Positions 16,920-25,892 of a stretch of DNA of 64,000 nucleotides are shown here, one piece after another (position 1 is the stretch's first letter; every line of letters starts with the position of its first letter). The stretch is taken from positions 887 to 64,886 of the forward strand of contig NZ_QKZK01000013.1 in the NCBI RefSeq assembly GCF_003254275.1, read 5' to 3'. The notes beneath the pieces are model-generated. The model was not told where the DNA came from, searched no databases, and saw nothing but the letters and a program-made list of their open reading frames with translations. Position numbers and translations under genes: made by a program. The DNA is from Breznakibacter xylanolyticus. GTDB taxonomy: Bacteria > Bacteroidota > Bacteroidia > Bacteroidales > Marinilabiliaceae.

Positions 16920-17591
16920 ATGCAACGTTTGGTGTCGTGGCTTCTTTCTTTTCGTGTGGATGAGGTCAAGCGTTTCTTGTTTATATTTTATCTGGTTGGT
17001 CTCATCGGTTTTTTAATGCCTTTTAGCCATTCCTTGTTTTTATGGTTGACACGTTGGGCGTTGCTCTTTAATGTTTTATTGCTGGTTCGTTTTTATGGCG
17101 ATGGGTTTACTGCGCGCCATGGCCTGGTGTATGTTGTGATAATGCTGGCCGGTTTTGCCGTTGAAATGGTTGGTGTCAACACCGGATTGGTGTTTGGCAG
17201 TTACGTTTACGGCCCTGCCTTGGGTCTCAAGTTGTGGGGCACTCCGTTAATGATTGGCCTTAACTGGTTGATGCTCACATTTTGTTGGTCCGCGGTTTTG
17301 CAGTCTTTTCGAATCCCCATTTTTGTGAAGGTGTTTTTGGCAGCGCTGGGCATGTTATTTTACGATGTGTTATTGGAGCCTTCAGCACCGTTGCTCGATA
17401 TGTGGGTTTGGCATAACGACGCCATCCCCCTGCAAAATTATGTGGCCTGGTTTGGCATTGCATTATTTTTTCAAGCGTTGGTGCATGGCATGCGAATGGT
17501 GCGTTTCCATCCGTTGGCACGGGTGGTGTTGTTGTCTCAAATGCTGTTTTTCTTCGGGTTGTGGATCGCTCAAATCATTGGATTATCATGA
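16920..17591 (+). CDS. cruF: carotenoid biosynthesis protein, CruF-type 1',2'-hydratase (DUF422)
   Basis: 223 residues, about seven transmembrane helices. The DUF422 signature is clear: GVNTGLVFGSYVYG and LGLKLWGTPLMIGLNWLML, then YDVLLEPSAP and LQNYVAWFG. CruF adds water across the 1',2' double bond of an acyclic psi end group, creating the tertiary hydroxyl used for glycosylation. It acts in the membrane. The stop overlaps the ATG of the acyltransferase (ATGA). Confidence 0.88.
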   Translation: MQRLVSWLLSFRVDEVKRFLFIFYLVGLIGFLMPFSHSLFLWLTRWALLFNVLLLVRFYGDGFTARHGLVYVVIMLAGFAVEMVGVNTGLVFGSYVYGPALGLKLWGTPLMIGLNWLMLTFCWSAVLQSFRIPIFVKVFLAALGMLFYDVLLEPSAPLLDMWVWHNDAIPLQNYVAWFGIALFFQALVHGMRMVRFHPLARVVLLSQMLFFFGLWIAQIIGLS

Positions 17592-18211
17592 TAACGGCTC
17601 GCCATCATTGGCTCATCAAACCTTTTTTCGATTTCTACACCTGCTGGCAGGTTAAGCGTCATTTTTATTCGGTGCGCATTGTCGGCGAATCGCACGATAG
17701 CGGTTTGCCTTTGTTAGTGGTTGCTAATCATGTGGGGTGGTGGGACGGATTTTGGATTAACTATTTGAATTTACACAATTATGGACGTCGGTTCCATTTT
17801 ATGATGCTCGAACGTCAGTTGCGTCGGTTTTGGTTTTTTCGGTTCGCGGGTGGTTTTTCGGTCAATCCCGGACATCGTCGCGTGATTGAGACGCTGCGTT
17901 ATGCTGCTTCTTTGCTTTCCAATCATGGCAACATGGTGTTGGTTTTCCCGCAGGGGCAAATGCGGAGCAGTTACGATGCTCATATCAGGTTTCAAAAAGG
18001 GTTGGCGCAAATCATCAGGCATTTGTCAGAACCTGTGCAGATGCTTTTTGTGGTGAATTTGTTTGATTATGCCGATTCTCCCAAGCCGCTGTTGACCATT
18101 TATGTGAAAAATTATGCCCTTCAAATGAATTGCATTGACCATATTGAGTCGGATTATCGCTGCTTTTATGATGAATGTCTTACACGTCAAATCAATTGTC
18201 AACCATCATGA
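17588..18211 (+). CDS. 1-acyl-glycerol-phosphate-type acyltransferase, probably acylating a carotenoid glycoside (CruD-like role)
   Basis: 207 residues from the ATG that overlaps the cruF stop. PlsC-family motifs are visible: NHVGWWDG (HX4D catalytic pair) and FPQGQMRSS (the FPEG-like block). No N-terminal hydrophobic anchor is obvious. Because it is coupled by 4-nt overlaps to cruF and to a glycosyltransferase, I infer that it esterifies the sugar of a carotenoid glycoside with a fatty acid, as CruD does in green sulfur bacteria and CrtO in staphyloxanthin synthesis. A general phospholipid role remains possible. Confidence 0.82.
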   Translation: MITARHHWLIKPFFDFYTCWQVKRHFYSVRIVGESHDSGLPLLVVANHVGWWDGFWINYLNLHNYGRRFHFMMLERQLRRFWFFRFAGGFSVNPGHRRVIETLRYAASLLSNHGNMVLVFPQGQMRSSYDAHIRFQKGLAQIIRHLSEPVQMLFVVNLFDYADSPKPLLTIYVKNYALQMNCIDHIESDYRCFYDECLTRQINCQPS

Positions 18212-19299
18212 CCATACTATCCTTGATTATTTTGGCTTTGATGATGTTATTGATGCTTGTTGCTTGGGTGAACGTGTTGTTTGGCGCACGCTTGGGGGCG
18301 CCGGTGATGACCGATGAACTGGTGTCGGTGTTGATTCCGGCTCGTAATGAACAGGCCAATATCGGACGGTTGCTGGATTCCTTGTTGCGACTCCGCCAAG
18401 CAAACATCGAGGTGTTGGTGTATGATGACCAAAGCACTGATGCCACTGCTGCCATTGTGCAATCGTATGAGCGACGCGACAAGCGTGTGAGATTGCTCCC
18501 CGGGGATCATTTACCGGAAGGGTGGATGGGAAAGAATCATGCCTGTCATCAACTTTCAACCCAGGCAAGCGGCCGTTGGTTGTTGTTTCTCGATGCCGAC
18601 GTGGTGCTCACGGGCAACATTATTGGCAGTTTGGTTGGTTATGCTTCCCGACATGAATTGGGATTGGTTTCCCTGTTTCCTCATCAGGTGATGCGAACCC
18701 GGGGTGAGAAAATTGCGGTGCCTTTGATGTATATCATCTTGTTGACTTTGTTGCCCTTGCCATTGGTGCGCCGTTCCGGGTTTTCGGCTTTGGCAGCAGC
18801 CAATGGTCAGCTGATGTTTTTCGATGCTCGGGTTTATGCATATCTGCAGCCTCACCGCACTGTTCGGCATCATCGGGTGGAGGACATTGCCATTGCCCGT
18901 TATTATAAATCATTGGGCGTGAGCGTTGCTTGTCTTATGGGCGATGCCCGCGTAATGTGCCGTATGTATGGTGGTTGGAAGGACGCTAAGGAGGGGTTTT
19001 CAAAAAATATTTTTGAGTTTTTTGGTGGTTTGTTATTGCCGGCTTTACTTTATTGCGTGTTGACAACCTTTGGGTTTGCTTTTATTGCCATTCAGGGAAG
19101 TTTGATTCTTACCGCTAGTTATTTTATGGTGTGGTGGTTAACGCGTGCCGGAGTTGCATTGGGGAGCCGTCAAATGGTGGTGATGCATCCGCGTTGGATG
19201 ACTTCGCAGCAAATGGCCATGGTCATCATCATGTGGCATGCGTTACGCAATCGGGTCAAAAAACAATTGTTATGGAAAGGTCGAAATGTATATGCTTGA
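18208..19299 (+). CDS. family 2 glycosyltransferase of the carotenoid cluster (CruC-like)
   Basis: 363 residues from the ATG overlapping the acyltransferase stop. Membrane helices occur at the N-terminus (about 1-30) and C-terminus (about 270-330). In between, the GT-A fold shows VSVLIPARNEQANIGRLL, the nucleotide-sugar motif VYDDQSTD, LFLDADVV (DxD) and a VEDIAIARY segment. Context with CruF and an acyltransferase suggests glycosylation of a 1'-hydroxy-carotenoid. The gene's 3' end overlaps the next gene by 28 nt. Confidence 0.88.
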   Translation: MTILSLIILALMMLLMLVAWVNVLFGARLGAPVMTDELVSVLIPARNEQANIGRLLDSLLRLRQANIEVLVYDDQSTDATAAIVQSYERRDKRVRLLPGDHLPEGWMGKNHACHQLSTQASGRWLLFLDADVVLTGNIIGSLVGYASRHELGLVSLFPHQVMRTRGEKIAVPLMYIILLTLLPLPLVRRSGFSALAAANGQLMFFDARVYAYLQPHRTVRHHRVEDIAIARYYKSLGVSVACLMGDARVMCRMYGGWKDAKEGFSKNIFEFFGGLLLPALLYCVLTTFGFAFIAIQGSLILTASYFMVWWLTRAGVALGSRQMVVMHPRWMTSQQMAMVIIMWHALRNRVKKQLLWKGRNVYA

Positions 19300-20006
19300 T
19301 CTTGATTTGGTGGTTTCCTCTGCTCTTATCGGGCAGTCATAAAGAGATCATTTATCGTGCGTATGTTCGTAACGATATGGTTATGTGGCAACAAACAATG
19401 GTTCGGATGGCAGCGTCGTCTTCTCTGTCGATCGATGATAAAATGGAGTTGCTCAACTATTATTATGGTTATATTGGCTGGGCCATTGGGAAAATGCGCA
19501 CCGATGAGGCTTCTCAATATCTGGACGATGCCTGGGAGTTACTCGAAAAGTTAGAGGCGCAAAATGTCTACCCTTCGATGACATCGGCTTATCGGTCGGC
19601 TTTTTATGGCTTTGCCATTGGTTTAAGCAACTATAAGGCTCCTTTTTATGGCCCCCGAAGCATTACATCGGTCAAAAAGGCTCTTGCGATGGACAGTCTG
19701 AATTGGTTTGCAACCATGCAGTATGCCCATGTGTTGTATTATATGCCCGAGATTTTTGGGGGCTCCAAAACTCAGGCGCTTTCCCTGTATGTTCGTTCTG
19801 AGCAGATTTACGAATCGAATGACTTTATTGCCGGCGATTGGAATTACCTCAATTTGTTGGTCACCATCGGACGGGTGTATGACGAGATGAACAATTTGGC
19901 ACAGGCGCGTCGTTATTACGAGAAAGCCATGTTCGTGGAGCCGCAATTCTGGTGGGTGAAAGAAAAGCTCTATCCTGAATTGTTGAAAAGGATTGCACCT
20001 CAGTGA
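19272..20006 (+). CDS. secreted TPR-like protein of the carotenoid cluster
   Basis: 244 residues from ATG 19272, inside the end of the glycosyltransferase gene. The start is supported by a signal peptide (MERSKCICLILIWWFPLLLSG) directly after it. The mature part is alpha-helical with tetratricopeptide-like stretches: DEASQYLDDAWELLEKL, then ALAMDSLNWFATMQYAHVLYY, and a clear TPR near the end (RVYDEMNNLAQARRYYEKAM). No enzyme motif. Embedding between the glycosyltransferase and crtI suggests a role in handling or localising the pigment in the envelope, which is inference only. Confidence 0.75.
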   Translation: MERSKCICLILIWWFPLLLSGSHKEIIYRAYVRNDMVMWQQTMVRMAASSSLSIDDKMELLNYYYGYIGWAIGKMRTDEASQYLDDAWELLEKLEAQNVYPSMTSAYRSAFYGFAIGLSNYKAPFYGPRSITSVKKALAMDSLNWFATMQYAHVLYYMPEIFGGSKTQALSLYVRSEQIYESNDFIAGDWNYLNLLVTIGRVYDEMNNLAQARRYYEKAMFVEPQFWWVKEKLYPELLKRIAPQ

Positions 20007-20114
20007 GTTGGTATTTTTTTATGATGTGTTTTTATTTGATGATGACGTTGTGGTCATCTGCTTATCTATTTGTATTAAATGTTTGTAAGTCATTTATCGA
20101 AATAATTTTAACCA

Positions 20115-21614
20115 ATGAATCCTTCTGTAATTATTGTTGGCGCCGGAATGGGCGGTCTGGCCACTGCTCTTCGACTGTCAACACTGGGCTATAAAGTTCA
20201 AATTGTTGAGAAGTTTTATCAGGCTGGCGGACGTTTGAATCGCATTCAAAAGGATGGTTTCACGTTTGATACCGGTCCGAGCTTTTTTAGTATGTCGTAT
20301 GAATTTCATGAGTTTGCCCGTGAATGTAATTTGCAGTTGCCATTTTCATTTCGCGAACTTGATCCCTTGTATTCTGTCAATTTCAGGGGCAGTGACCAAA
20401 CGTATTTTTTATACAAGGATATTGCTCGTTTGGCTGAGCAGTTCGAACAGGAGGAGCCTGATTTCGAAGCCAAAATGGAGCGTTATTTGGCCAAATGCGG
20501 TGGCTTGTTTCACGACACCGTTGATTTGGTGATCAAACAGAATTTTAATTCGCTGGTTCATTATCTCACTACGCTGGCTCGTGTCAACCCTCGCCATTTG
20601 CCGGTGTTATTCCGTAAGTTTCATGACCAGGTGAATCGCTATTTCGATTCGGAGCGTGCCCGACAAATCATTTCCCTGGTGGCTTTTTTCCTGGGGCGAA
20701 CTCCTTTTGATACCTCTGCGGTCTACACGCTATTGTCGTACACCGAATTCCGTCACGATGGTTATTACAATGTGGAAGGTGGAATGTACAAAATTGTAGA
20801 GGGATTGGTGGACGAATTGGCACGACGCGGCGTTTCCATCAACTATAATACTGAGATTTCTGCTGTTGAATCGCGCGATGGCAAAGTGACCGCACTGGTC
20901 GATCTGCACAACCATTTTTGGCGTGCCGATATGTTTGTGGTCAATGCCGATGCCGCATTTTTTCGAGGAAAGGTGTTGGAACGCAAGGCTTTCTCGCCCC
21001 GTAAGCTCGATATAATGCAGTGGACCATGGGCTATCTCACCATTTACCTGGGCATCAAGCGTCAATTACCCAATGTGCATCATCACAACTATTATTTGGG
21101 CGATAATTTTTACGATTATGCTCGTGATATTTATAAGAATCCCGGGACGTTGCAAAAGCCCTATTATTATGTGAATGTTTTGTCAAAGCACAACCCTGAT
21201 TGTGCCCCGCAAGGCTGTGAAAGCTTGTTCTTTGTGTGCCCTGTGCCCGACTTGCGTTACAAGGCCGATTGGAGCGACCGTGATGCCATTGTGGATAGCA
21301 TTATTGATGATTTTTCACAGCGGGTAGGGGTTGATATTAAGCCTGAAATTGTTTCTCGTACTGTTTTTACTCCACAGGAATGGGAAAAACACTTTAATTT
21401 GTATCGTGGCAGTGGCCTGGGGTTGGCGCATAACCTGATGCAGATTGGGGCTTTCAGACCCCATAATGTTGACGAAAAGTTCAAAAACCTATTTTATGTC
21501 GGGGCATCAACCGTGCCGGGCGCCGGCTTGCCAATGGCTGTGATTAGTTCTAAATTGGTCACGCAGCGCGTGGTGGCTTTACGACGAAAATTTGCTGCTG
21601 ATAAAGTGAGGTGA
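20115..21614 (+). CDS. crtI: phytoene desaturase family FAD enzyme (CrtI-type)
   Basis: 499 residues, full length. The N-terminal FAD-binding motif is VIIVGAGMGGLATALRLS, followed by GGRLNRIQKDGFTFDTGPS. The C-terminal family signature is NLFYVGASTVPGAGLPMAV. CrtI-type enzymes desaturate phytoene stepwise to lycopene. Related members (CrtN, CrtD) act on C30 substrates or on hydroxylated ends. It is the only desaturase in the window, so it may carry all desaturation steps or another gene lies elsewhere. Last gene of the pigment cluster, 108 nt after the TPR gene. Confidence 0.9.
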   Translation: MNPSVIIVGAGMGGLATALRLSTLGYKVQIVEKFYQAGGRLNRIQKDGFTFDTGPSFFSMSYEFHEFARECNLQLPFSFRELDPLYSVNFRGSDQTYFLYKDIARLAEQFEQEEPDFEAKMERYLAKCGGLFHDTVDLVIKQNFNSLVHYLTTLARVNPRHLPVLFRKFHDQVNRYFDSERARQIISLVAFFLGRTPFDTSAVYTLLSYTEFRHDGYYNVEGGMYKIVEGLVDELARRGVSINYNTEISAVESRDGKVTALVDLHNHFWRADMFVVNADAAFFRGKVLERKAFSPRKLDIMQWTMGYLTIYLGIKRQLPNVHHHNYYLGDNFYDYARDIYKNPGTLQKPYYYVNVLSKHNPDCAPQGCESLFFVCPVPDLRYKADWSDRDAIVDSIIDDFSQRVGVDIKPEIVSRTVFTPQEWEKHFNLYRGSGLGLAHNLMQIGAFRPHNVDEKFKNLFYVGASTVPGAGLPMAVISSKLVTQRVVALRRKFAADKVR

Positions 21615-21681
21615 ATGAACTTTGTTCCTCGAATAGGGCGTGTTGGTTATGATTTGGGATCGAAATTGATAGGATAGAGAT

Positions 21682-22200
21682 ATGAATTTTCAACAATTGG
21701 TGACCGAGCGTTTTTCGGTTCGTTCGTTTAAACCGGCCATGGTGCCCGATGTGTTATTGCATCAGGTTCTGGAGGCCGGCAGGTTGGCGCCTTCGGCTTG
21801 TAACAATCAGCCCTGGGCTTTTGTGGTGATTGATGCGCCGGAGGTGTTGGCGAAAATACACGCTGCTTATCCGCGCGAGTGGTTTGCCAAAACACGTCAG
21901 GTGATTGCCGTGTGTGGCAACCATGACCAGTCGTGGCGTCGTTCATACGACGGTAAGGATCATTGCGACATTGATGTGGCCATTGCCGTGGATCACATGA
22001 CGTTAATGGCTGCCGATTTAGGGTTGGGAACCTGCTGGGTGTGTCATTTCAACGCACAATTGGTCCATGACGCTCTTTCGTTGCCTGCTGCTTGGGAAGC
22101 CATGGTGTTGTTGCCCATCGGTTACCCGGACGTGGATGGGCAGCCCGTCAAAAAACGTAAACCTTTTGATGAAGTGGTTTTCCGTAATTCATTTAAGTGA
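21682..22200 (+). CDS. nitroreductase family protein
   Basis: 172 residues, the short form of the FMN-dependent nitroreductase fold. The N-terminal FMN-binding motif is RFSVRSFKP, followed by GRLAPSACNNQPWAFVVI. The C-terminal part has MAADLGLGTCWVCHF and LPIGYPD. It uses NAD(P)H to reduce nitro groups or quinones, and the physiological substrate cannot be told. It lies 67 nt after crtI and 23 nt before the M3 peptidase on the same strand. Confidence 0.9.
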   Translation: MNFQQLVTERFSVRSFKPAMVPDVLLHQVLEAGRLAPSACNNQPWAFVVIDAPEVLAKIHAAYPREWFAKTRQVIAVCGNHDQSWRRSYDGKDHCDIDVAIAVDHMTLMAADLGLGTCWVCHFNAQLVHDALSLPAAWEAMVLLPIGYPDVDGQPVKKRKPFDEVVFRNSFK

Positions 22201-22223
22201 TTTTCTCGTTAACTCCATTCTGT

Positions 22224-24245
22224 ATGAATAATCCTCTTTTGCACCCTTTTGCGACTTTATATGCAACGCCGCCGTTTCACCTCATTGAGACGCATCATTA
22301 TCTTCCTGCATTTGTGGCAGCCATGGATGATGGGCGTGCCGAAATTGCAGCCATCATCGACAATGATCAGTCGGCTACTTTTGCCAATACCATTGAGGCA
22401 CTTGATAAAAGCGGCTGGCAGTTGTCGCTGATTAGCAACATTTTTTTTAATCTTAATCATGCGCATACCAACGATACCATTCAGCAGATTGCCCGCGAGG
22501 TGTCGCCCCTGTTAACTGCCTATTCCAACGACATCTGGCTTAACGAGGCGTTGTTTGAGCGGGTCAAACGTGTCCACGATTCGGATGAGCGGGCAGTTTT
22601 GCGTCCCGATCAGGTGAAGTTGTTGAATGATACTTATAAGGCCTTTGTGCGCAAAGGGGCTTTGCTTTCGGGCGATGAGAAGGAGCGTTACCGAAAAATC
22701 ACCACCGAACTTTCGGAGTTGTCTCTTCGTTTTGGCGAGAACTTGCTGGCCGAAACCAACGATTATTTTTTGCATGTAACCGACGAAAACGACCTTGCCG
22801 GGTTACCCGCATCGCTCATTGAGCAAGCTAAAGCCGATGCCGGGGCGCGCCAGTTGGATGGATGGGTTTTCACGCTGCATTTTCCAAGTTACGTGCCGTT
22901 TATGAAGTATGCTCAAAATCGGTCATTGCGTGAGCAAATGTTTCGGGCTTACTCGGCTCGAGGCAATCAGGGCAACGAGCGCGATAACAAGCAGGTGCTC
23001 TCGCGCATTGTGCAGTTGCGCATCGAAAAAGCTCAATTGTTGGGTTTTCGCACTTATGCCGATTATGTGCTCGATGATCGTATGGCACAGTCTGTTGAGC
23101 GTGTGACACGGTTTCTCGATGAATTGTTGACTGCCTCAAAGCCTTTTGCCCTTCAGGATGTGGCCGATGTCAATGAGTTAGCACGTCGGGATGGTTTTAC
23201 AGAACCTGTGCAACGCTGGGATTTTACCTATTATTCCGAGAAGTTGAAATCGGAACGTTATGATATCAACGAGGAGGCTTTGCGTCCCTATTTTGCCCTC
23301 GATAAGGTCGAAGCATCGGTGTTTGCACTGGCTGGTACCTTGTTTGGACTTTCGTTTGTCGAAAATGGCGATATCCCGGTTTATCACCCCGATGTGAAAG
23401 CCTATGAGGTGACCGACGAAAAGGGTAATTTTCTGTCGGTGCTTTATCTTGATTATTTCCCACGTCCGTCAAAGCAAGGCGGTGCCTGGATGACTTCGTT
23501 TCGTGAGCAGGTGGGTGAAACTCGTCCCGTGGTATCGTTGGTGATGAATTTTTCACGCCCCGGTGTAAATACACCTTCGCTACTGACCTTTAATGAGGTG
23601 CGCACTTTCCTGCATGAGTTTGGTCACGCCCTGCACGGAATGCTAAGTCAGGTGGCTTACGTGTCCCAATCGGGCACTTCGGTGATGCGTGATTTTGTAG
23701 AGTTGCCTTCACAAATTATGGAAAACTGGGGCAACGAAAAAGCCTGGCTACGTGGCGTTGCCCGTCATTATCTAACCGGGGAAGTACTTTCGGATGAGTG
23801 GATTGATAAAATTGTGGCTGCCTCGAACTTTCAAAGCGGATATGCCACGATCCGTCAGTTGAGTTTCGGAATGCTCGACATGGCCTGGCATTCATTACCA
23901 GTGCAATCTGATTCGTCGGTGGTGTTGTTTGAAGCAGATGCACTGGCGCCTACGGAGCTTTTTCCTCCGGTAGATGGAATCTGCATCAGCACTGCTTTTA
24001 GTCATATCTTTAATGGTGGTTACGCAGCCGGATATTATGGCTATAAGTGGGCTGAGGTACTTGATGCTGATGCTTTTGAGCTGTTTCTCGAAAAAGGCAT
24101 CTTTAATGCCGAAGTGGCCGTTTCGTTCCGAACCAACATCCTCGAAAAAGGTGGGTCGGCTCACCCCATGGATTTGTACCGAGCCTTTAGGGGACATGAG
24201 CCTTCTATTGCTGCATTGTTGAAGCGTAGTGGGTTGACGAAATAA
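22224..24245 (+). CDS. M3-family metallopeptidase (peptidyl-dipeptidase/oligopeptidase A type)
   Basis: 673 residues from ATG 22224. A GTG at 22197 would overlap the preceding stop and is less likely. The zinc motif is HEFGHALHG, with the third ligand Glu in the following helix region (DFVELPSQIMENW). Other family blocks are RPGVNTPSLLTFNEVRTF and IFNGGYAAGYYGYKWAEVL. No signal peptide, so cytoplasmic. It degrades short peptides in late protein turnover. It runs convergently into the epimerase gene with a 10-bp gap and no obvious terminator. Confidence 0.93.
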   Translation: MNNPLLHPFATLYATPPFHLIETHHYLPAFVAAMDDGRAEIAAIIDNDQSATFANTIEALDKSGWQLSLISNIFFNLNHAHTNDTIQQIAREVSPLLTAYSNDIWLNEALFERVKRVHDSDERAVLRPDQVKLLNDTYKAFVRKGALLSGDEKERYRKITTELSELSLRFGENLLAETNDYFLHVTDENDLAGLPASLIEQAKADAGARQLDGWVFTLHFPSYVPFMKYAQNRSLREQMFRAYSARGNQGNERDNKQVLSRIVQLRIEKAQLLGFRTYADYVLDDRMAQSVERVTRFLDELLTASKPFALQDVADVNELARRDGFTEPVQRWDFTYYSEKLKSERYDINEEALRPYFALDKVEASVFALAGTLFGLSFVENGDIPVYHPDVKAYEVTDEKGNFLSVLYLDYFPRPSKQGGAWMTSFREQVGETRPVVSLVMNFSRPGVNTPSLLTFNEVRTFLHEFGHALHGMLSQVAYVSQSGTSVMRDFVELPSQIMENWGNEKAWLRGVARHYLTGEVLSDEWIDKIVAASNFQSGYATIRQLSFGMLDMAWHSLPVQSDSSVVLFEADALAPTELFPPVDGICISTAFSHIFNGGYAAGYYGYKWAEVLDADAFELFLEKGIFNAEVAVSFRTNILEKGGSAHPMDLYRAFRGHEPSIAALLKRSGLTK

Positions 24246-24255
24246 CCCATCGTTT

Positions 24256-25143
24256 TTATTTCCCAACCAGTTCTTTCATCGCCTTCTCGATGGTCGGATA
24301 TTCAAACATGAATCCGTCGTGGGGAAGGCGGTGCGCTTTTACGTATTGACCTTGGGTGATAAGTATGGCTGCTTCGCCCATCAACAGCTTCAGCATCCAT
24401 TGCGGCACGGGGAGCCACGACGGGCGATGCAAGGTTTTGCCCAATACTTGCGCAAATTTGCGGTTGGTGATGTTTTGCGGGGCGGTGAGGTTGTAAATTC
24501 CACCTGCCTTTGTGTTGTTGCACGCAAACCAAAATGCGCTGAGCACATCTTTGATGTGTACAAACGGAAACCACTGTTCGCCCGAAGCCATCCGACCTCC
24601 CAGGAAGAAACAAAAGGGTCGCCTCATTTTTGGGAATGCCCCTCCTTGACGCCCTAAAACCACCCCCAGTCTGAAGATGACTAACCTGACTTGTGTGTGA
24701 GTCAGTACAGTCATGGCCTCTGCTTCCCATTGCTGGCACACTTCGGCCAAAAAGGAATGGTCGTATTGCTCCGAAAATTCGTCGTGTATGTCGATGTGGT
24801 TGTAGATGCCTACTGCCGAAGTGGATATGAACACTTCGGGCTTTTGTGTCATTAGGGCGATGGCTTGTGAGAGGGTGCGCGTAGTGAGAATCCGGCTGTT
24901 AACGATTTCCTGTTTGTAAGTCGGTGTCCATCGTTTTTGAATGGTGGCACCTGCCAGATTGAAAATAGCCTGTACCGATTCCATTTTTTCGGCCACATGT
25001 TTGGCGCCTGCCTTGATGTCTTTACGGGTGATGGCAACAACCCGGTAGCCGTTTTGTATGAAAAAGGCACTGAGCGATTGACCGATAAATCCGGTGGCTC
25101 CGGTAATGGCAATAGTTTTTTGGGGAGGGGGTGTTGCTGTCAT
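24256..25143 (-). CDS. TIGR01777-family NAD-dependent epimerase/SDR protein (YfcH-like)
   Basis: 295 residues. The Rossmann motif is ITGATGFIGQSL at the N-terminus. Later blocks are FNLAGATI, STSAVGIYNH (the catalytic SxnY region) and RLGVVLGRQGGAFPKM. DUF1731-type C-terminal strands include HRPSWLPVPQWMLKLLMGEAA. The substrate of this family is not established. It starts 6 nt after the cdaA stop and is probably the third gene of folP-cdaA-epimerase. Confidence 0.9.
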   Translation of the reverse strand: MTATPPPQKTIAITGATGFIGQSLSAFFIQNGYRVVAITRKDIKAGAKHVAEKMESVQAIFNLAGATIQKRWTPTYKQEIVNSRILTTRTLSQAIALMTQKPEVFISTSAVGIYNHIDIHDEFSEQYDHSFLAEVCQQWEAEAMTVLTHTQVRLVIFRLGVVLGRQGGAFPKMRRPFCFFLGGRMASGEQWFPFVHIKDVLSAFWFACNNTKAGGIYNLTAPQNITNRKFAQVLGKTLHRPSWLPVPQWMLKLLMGEAAILITQGQYVKAHRLPHDGFMFEYPTIEKAMKELVGK

Positions 25144-25149
25144 GGTTGG

Positions 25150-25890
25150 TTACATTTTCAGGAGTTCTTCTTCCAATTGTTCGATGGTCAGATGTGTTTT
25201 GTAATTGGTTTTATCGAACAGCGAGATGGTTCCTTTTTCTTCCGATACCACAATGGCCAGGGCATCGGTCGATTCGGTGATGCCCATGGCGGCCCGGTGG
25301 CGCAATCCCATTTGCGTGGGCAAGTTTGGATTTTGCGAAACGGGCAGAATGCATGCAGCTGCCTGTATTTGGTTGTGACTGATGATGATGGCGCCGTCGT
25401 GTAGTGGGTTGTTTTTAAAAAACAGGCATTCAATGAGACGAGCCGAGGGGGTGGCTTGCATTTTTTCGCCTGTGTCAATGTAGTCCTGCAGGATGGCTTT
25501 CCGGGTAATTACGATGAGAGCCCCGGTGTAGCTGCGCGACATGTCCTCGCAAGCTTTCACGATGGGGTCAACCATCGTGTTTCGGGTTTTACCCCCTTCG
25601 CTGTAAGTAAACTTGTATTTTGTGCCAATATGGAGAAAAAAACGTCTGATCTCTTGCTGAAAAACGACAATCAGCGCCAGCACTCCCACGTTGACAAAGT
25701 TGTCGAGGATACTTGATGAGAGCTGCATTTTTAAAGCCTTGATGGTGACCCATAAGATGAGAAAGCCAAACATGCCGATGAAAATGTTCAGGGCAATGGT
25801 TCCCTGCACCATGCGGTAGGTCTTGTATAGGAGAAAGGCCACCAGGAGAATGTCGATGAGGTCAATGAGCCGAAATTCGAGAAATCCCAT
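25150..25890 (-). CDS. cdaA: diadenylate cyclase CdaA (c-di-AMP synthase)
   Basis: 246 residues from ATG 25890, 2 nt after the folP stop. Three N-terminal membrane helices (about 8-75) precede the DAC domain. The catalytic DGA motif is in NNPLHDGAIII and the RHR motif in MGLRHRAAMG, both needed to join two ATP into c-di-AMP. The membrane anchor and absence of a DisA C-terminal domain identify the CdaA type. In Bacteroidota it commonly follows folP, and that order is conserved here. Confidence 0.95.
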   Translation of the reverse strand: MGFLEFRLIDLIDILLVAFLLYKTYRMVQGTIALNIFIGMFGFLILWVTIKALKMQLSSSILDNFVNVGVLALIVVFQQEIRRFFLHIGTKYKFTYSEGGKTRNTMVDPIVKACEDMSRSYTGALIVITRKAILQDYIDTGEKMQATPSARLIECLFFKNNPLHDGAIIISHNQIQAAACILPVSQNPNLPTQMGLRHRAAMGITESTDALAIVVSEEKGTISLFDKTNYKTHLTIEQLEEELLKM

Positions 25891-25892
25891 GG

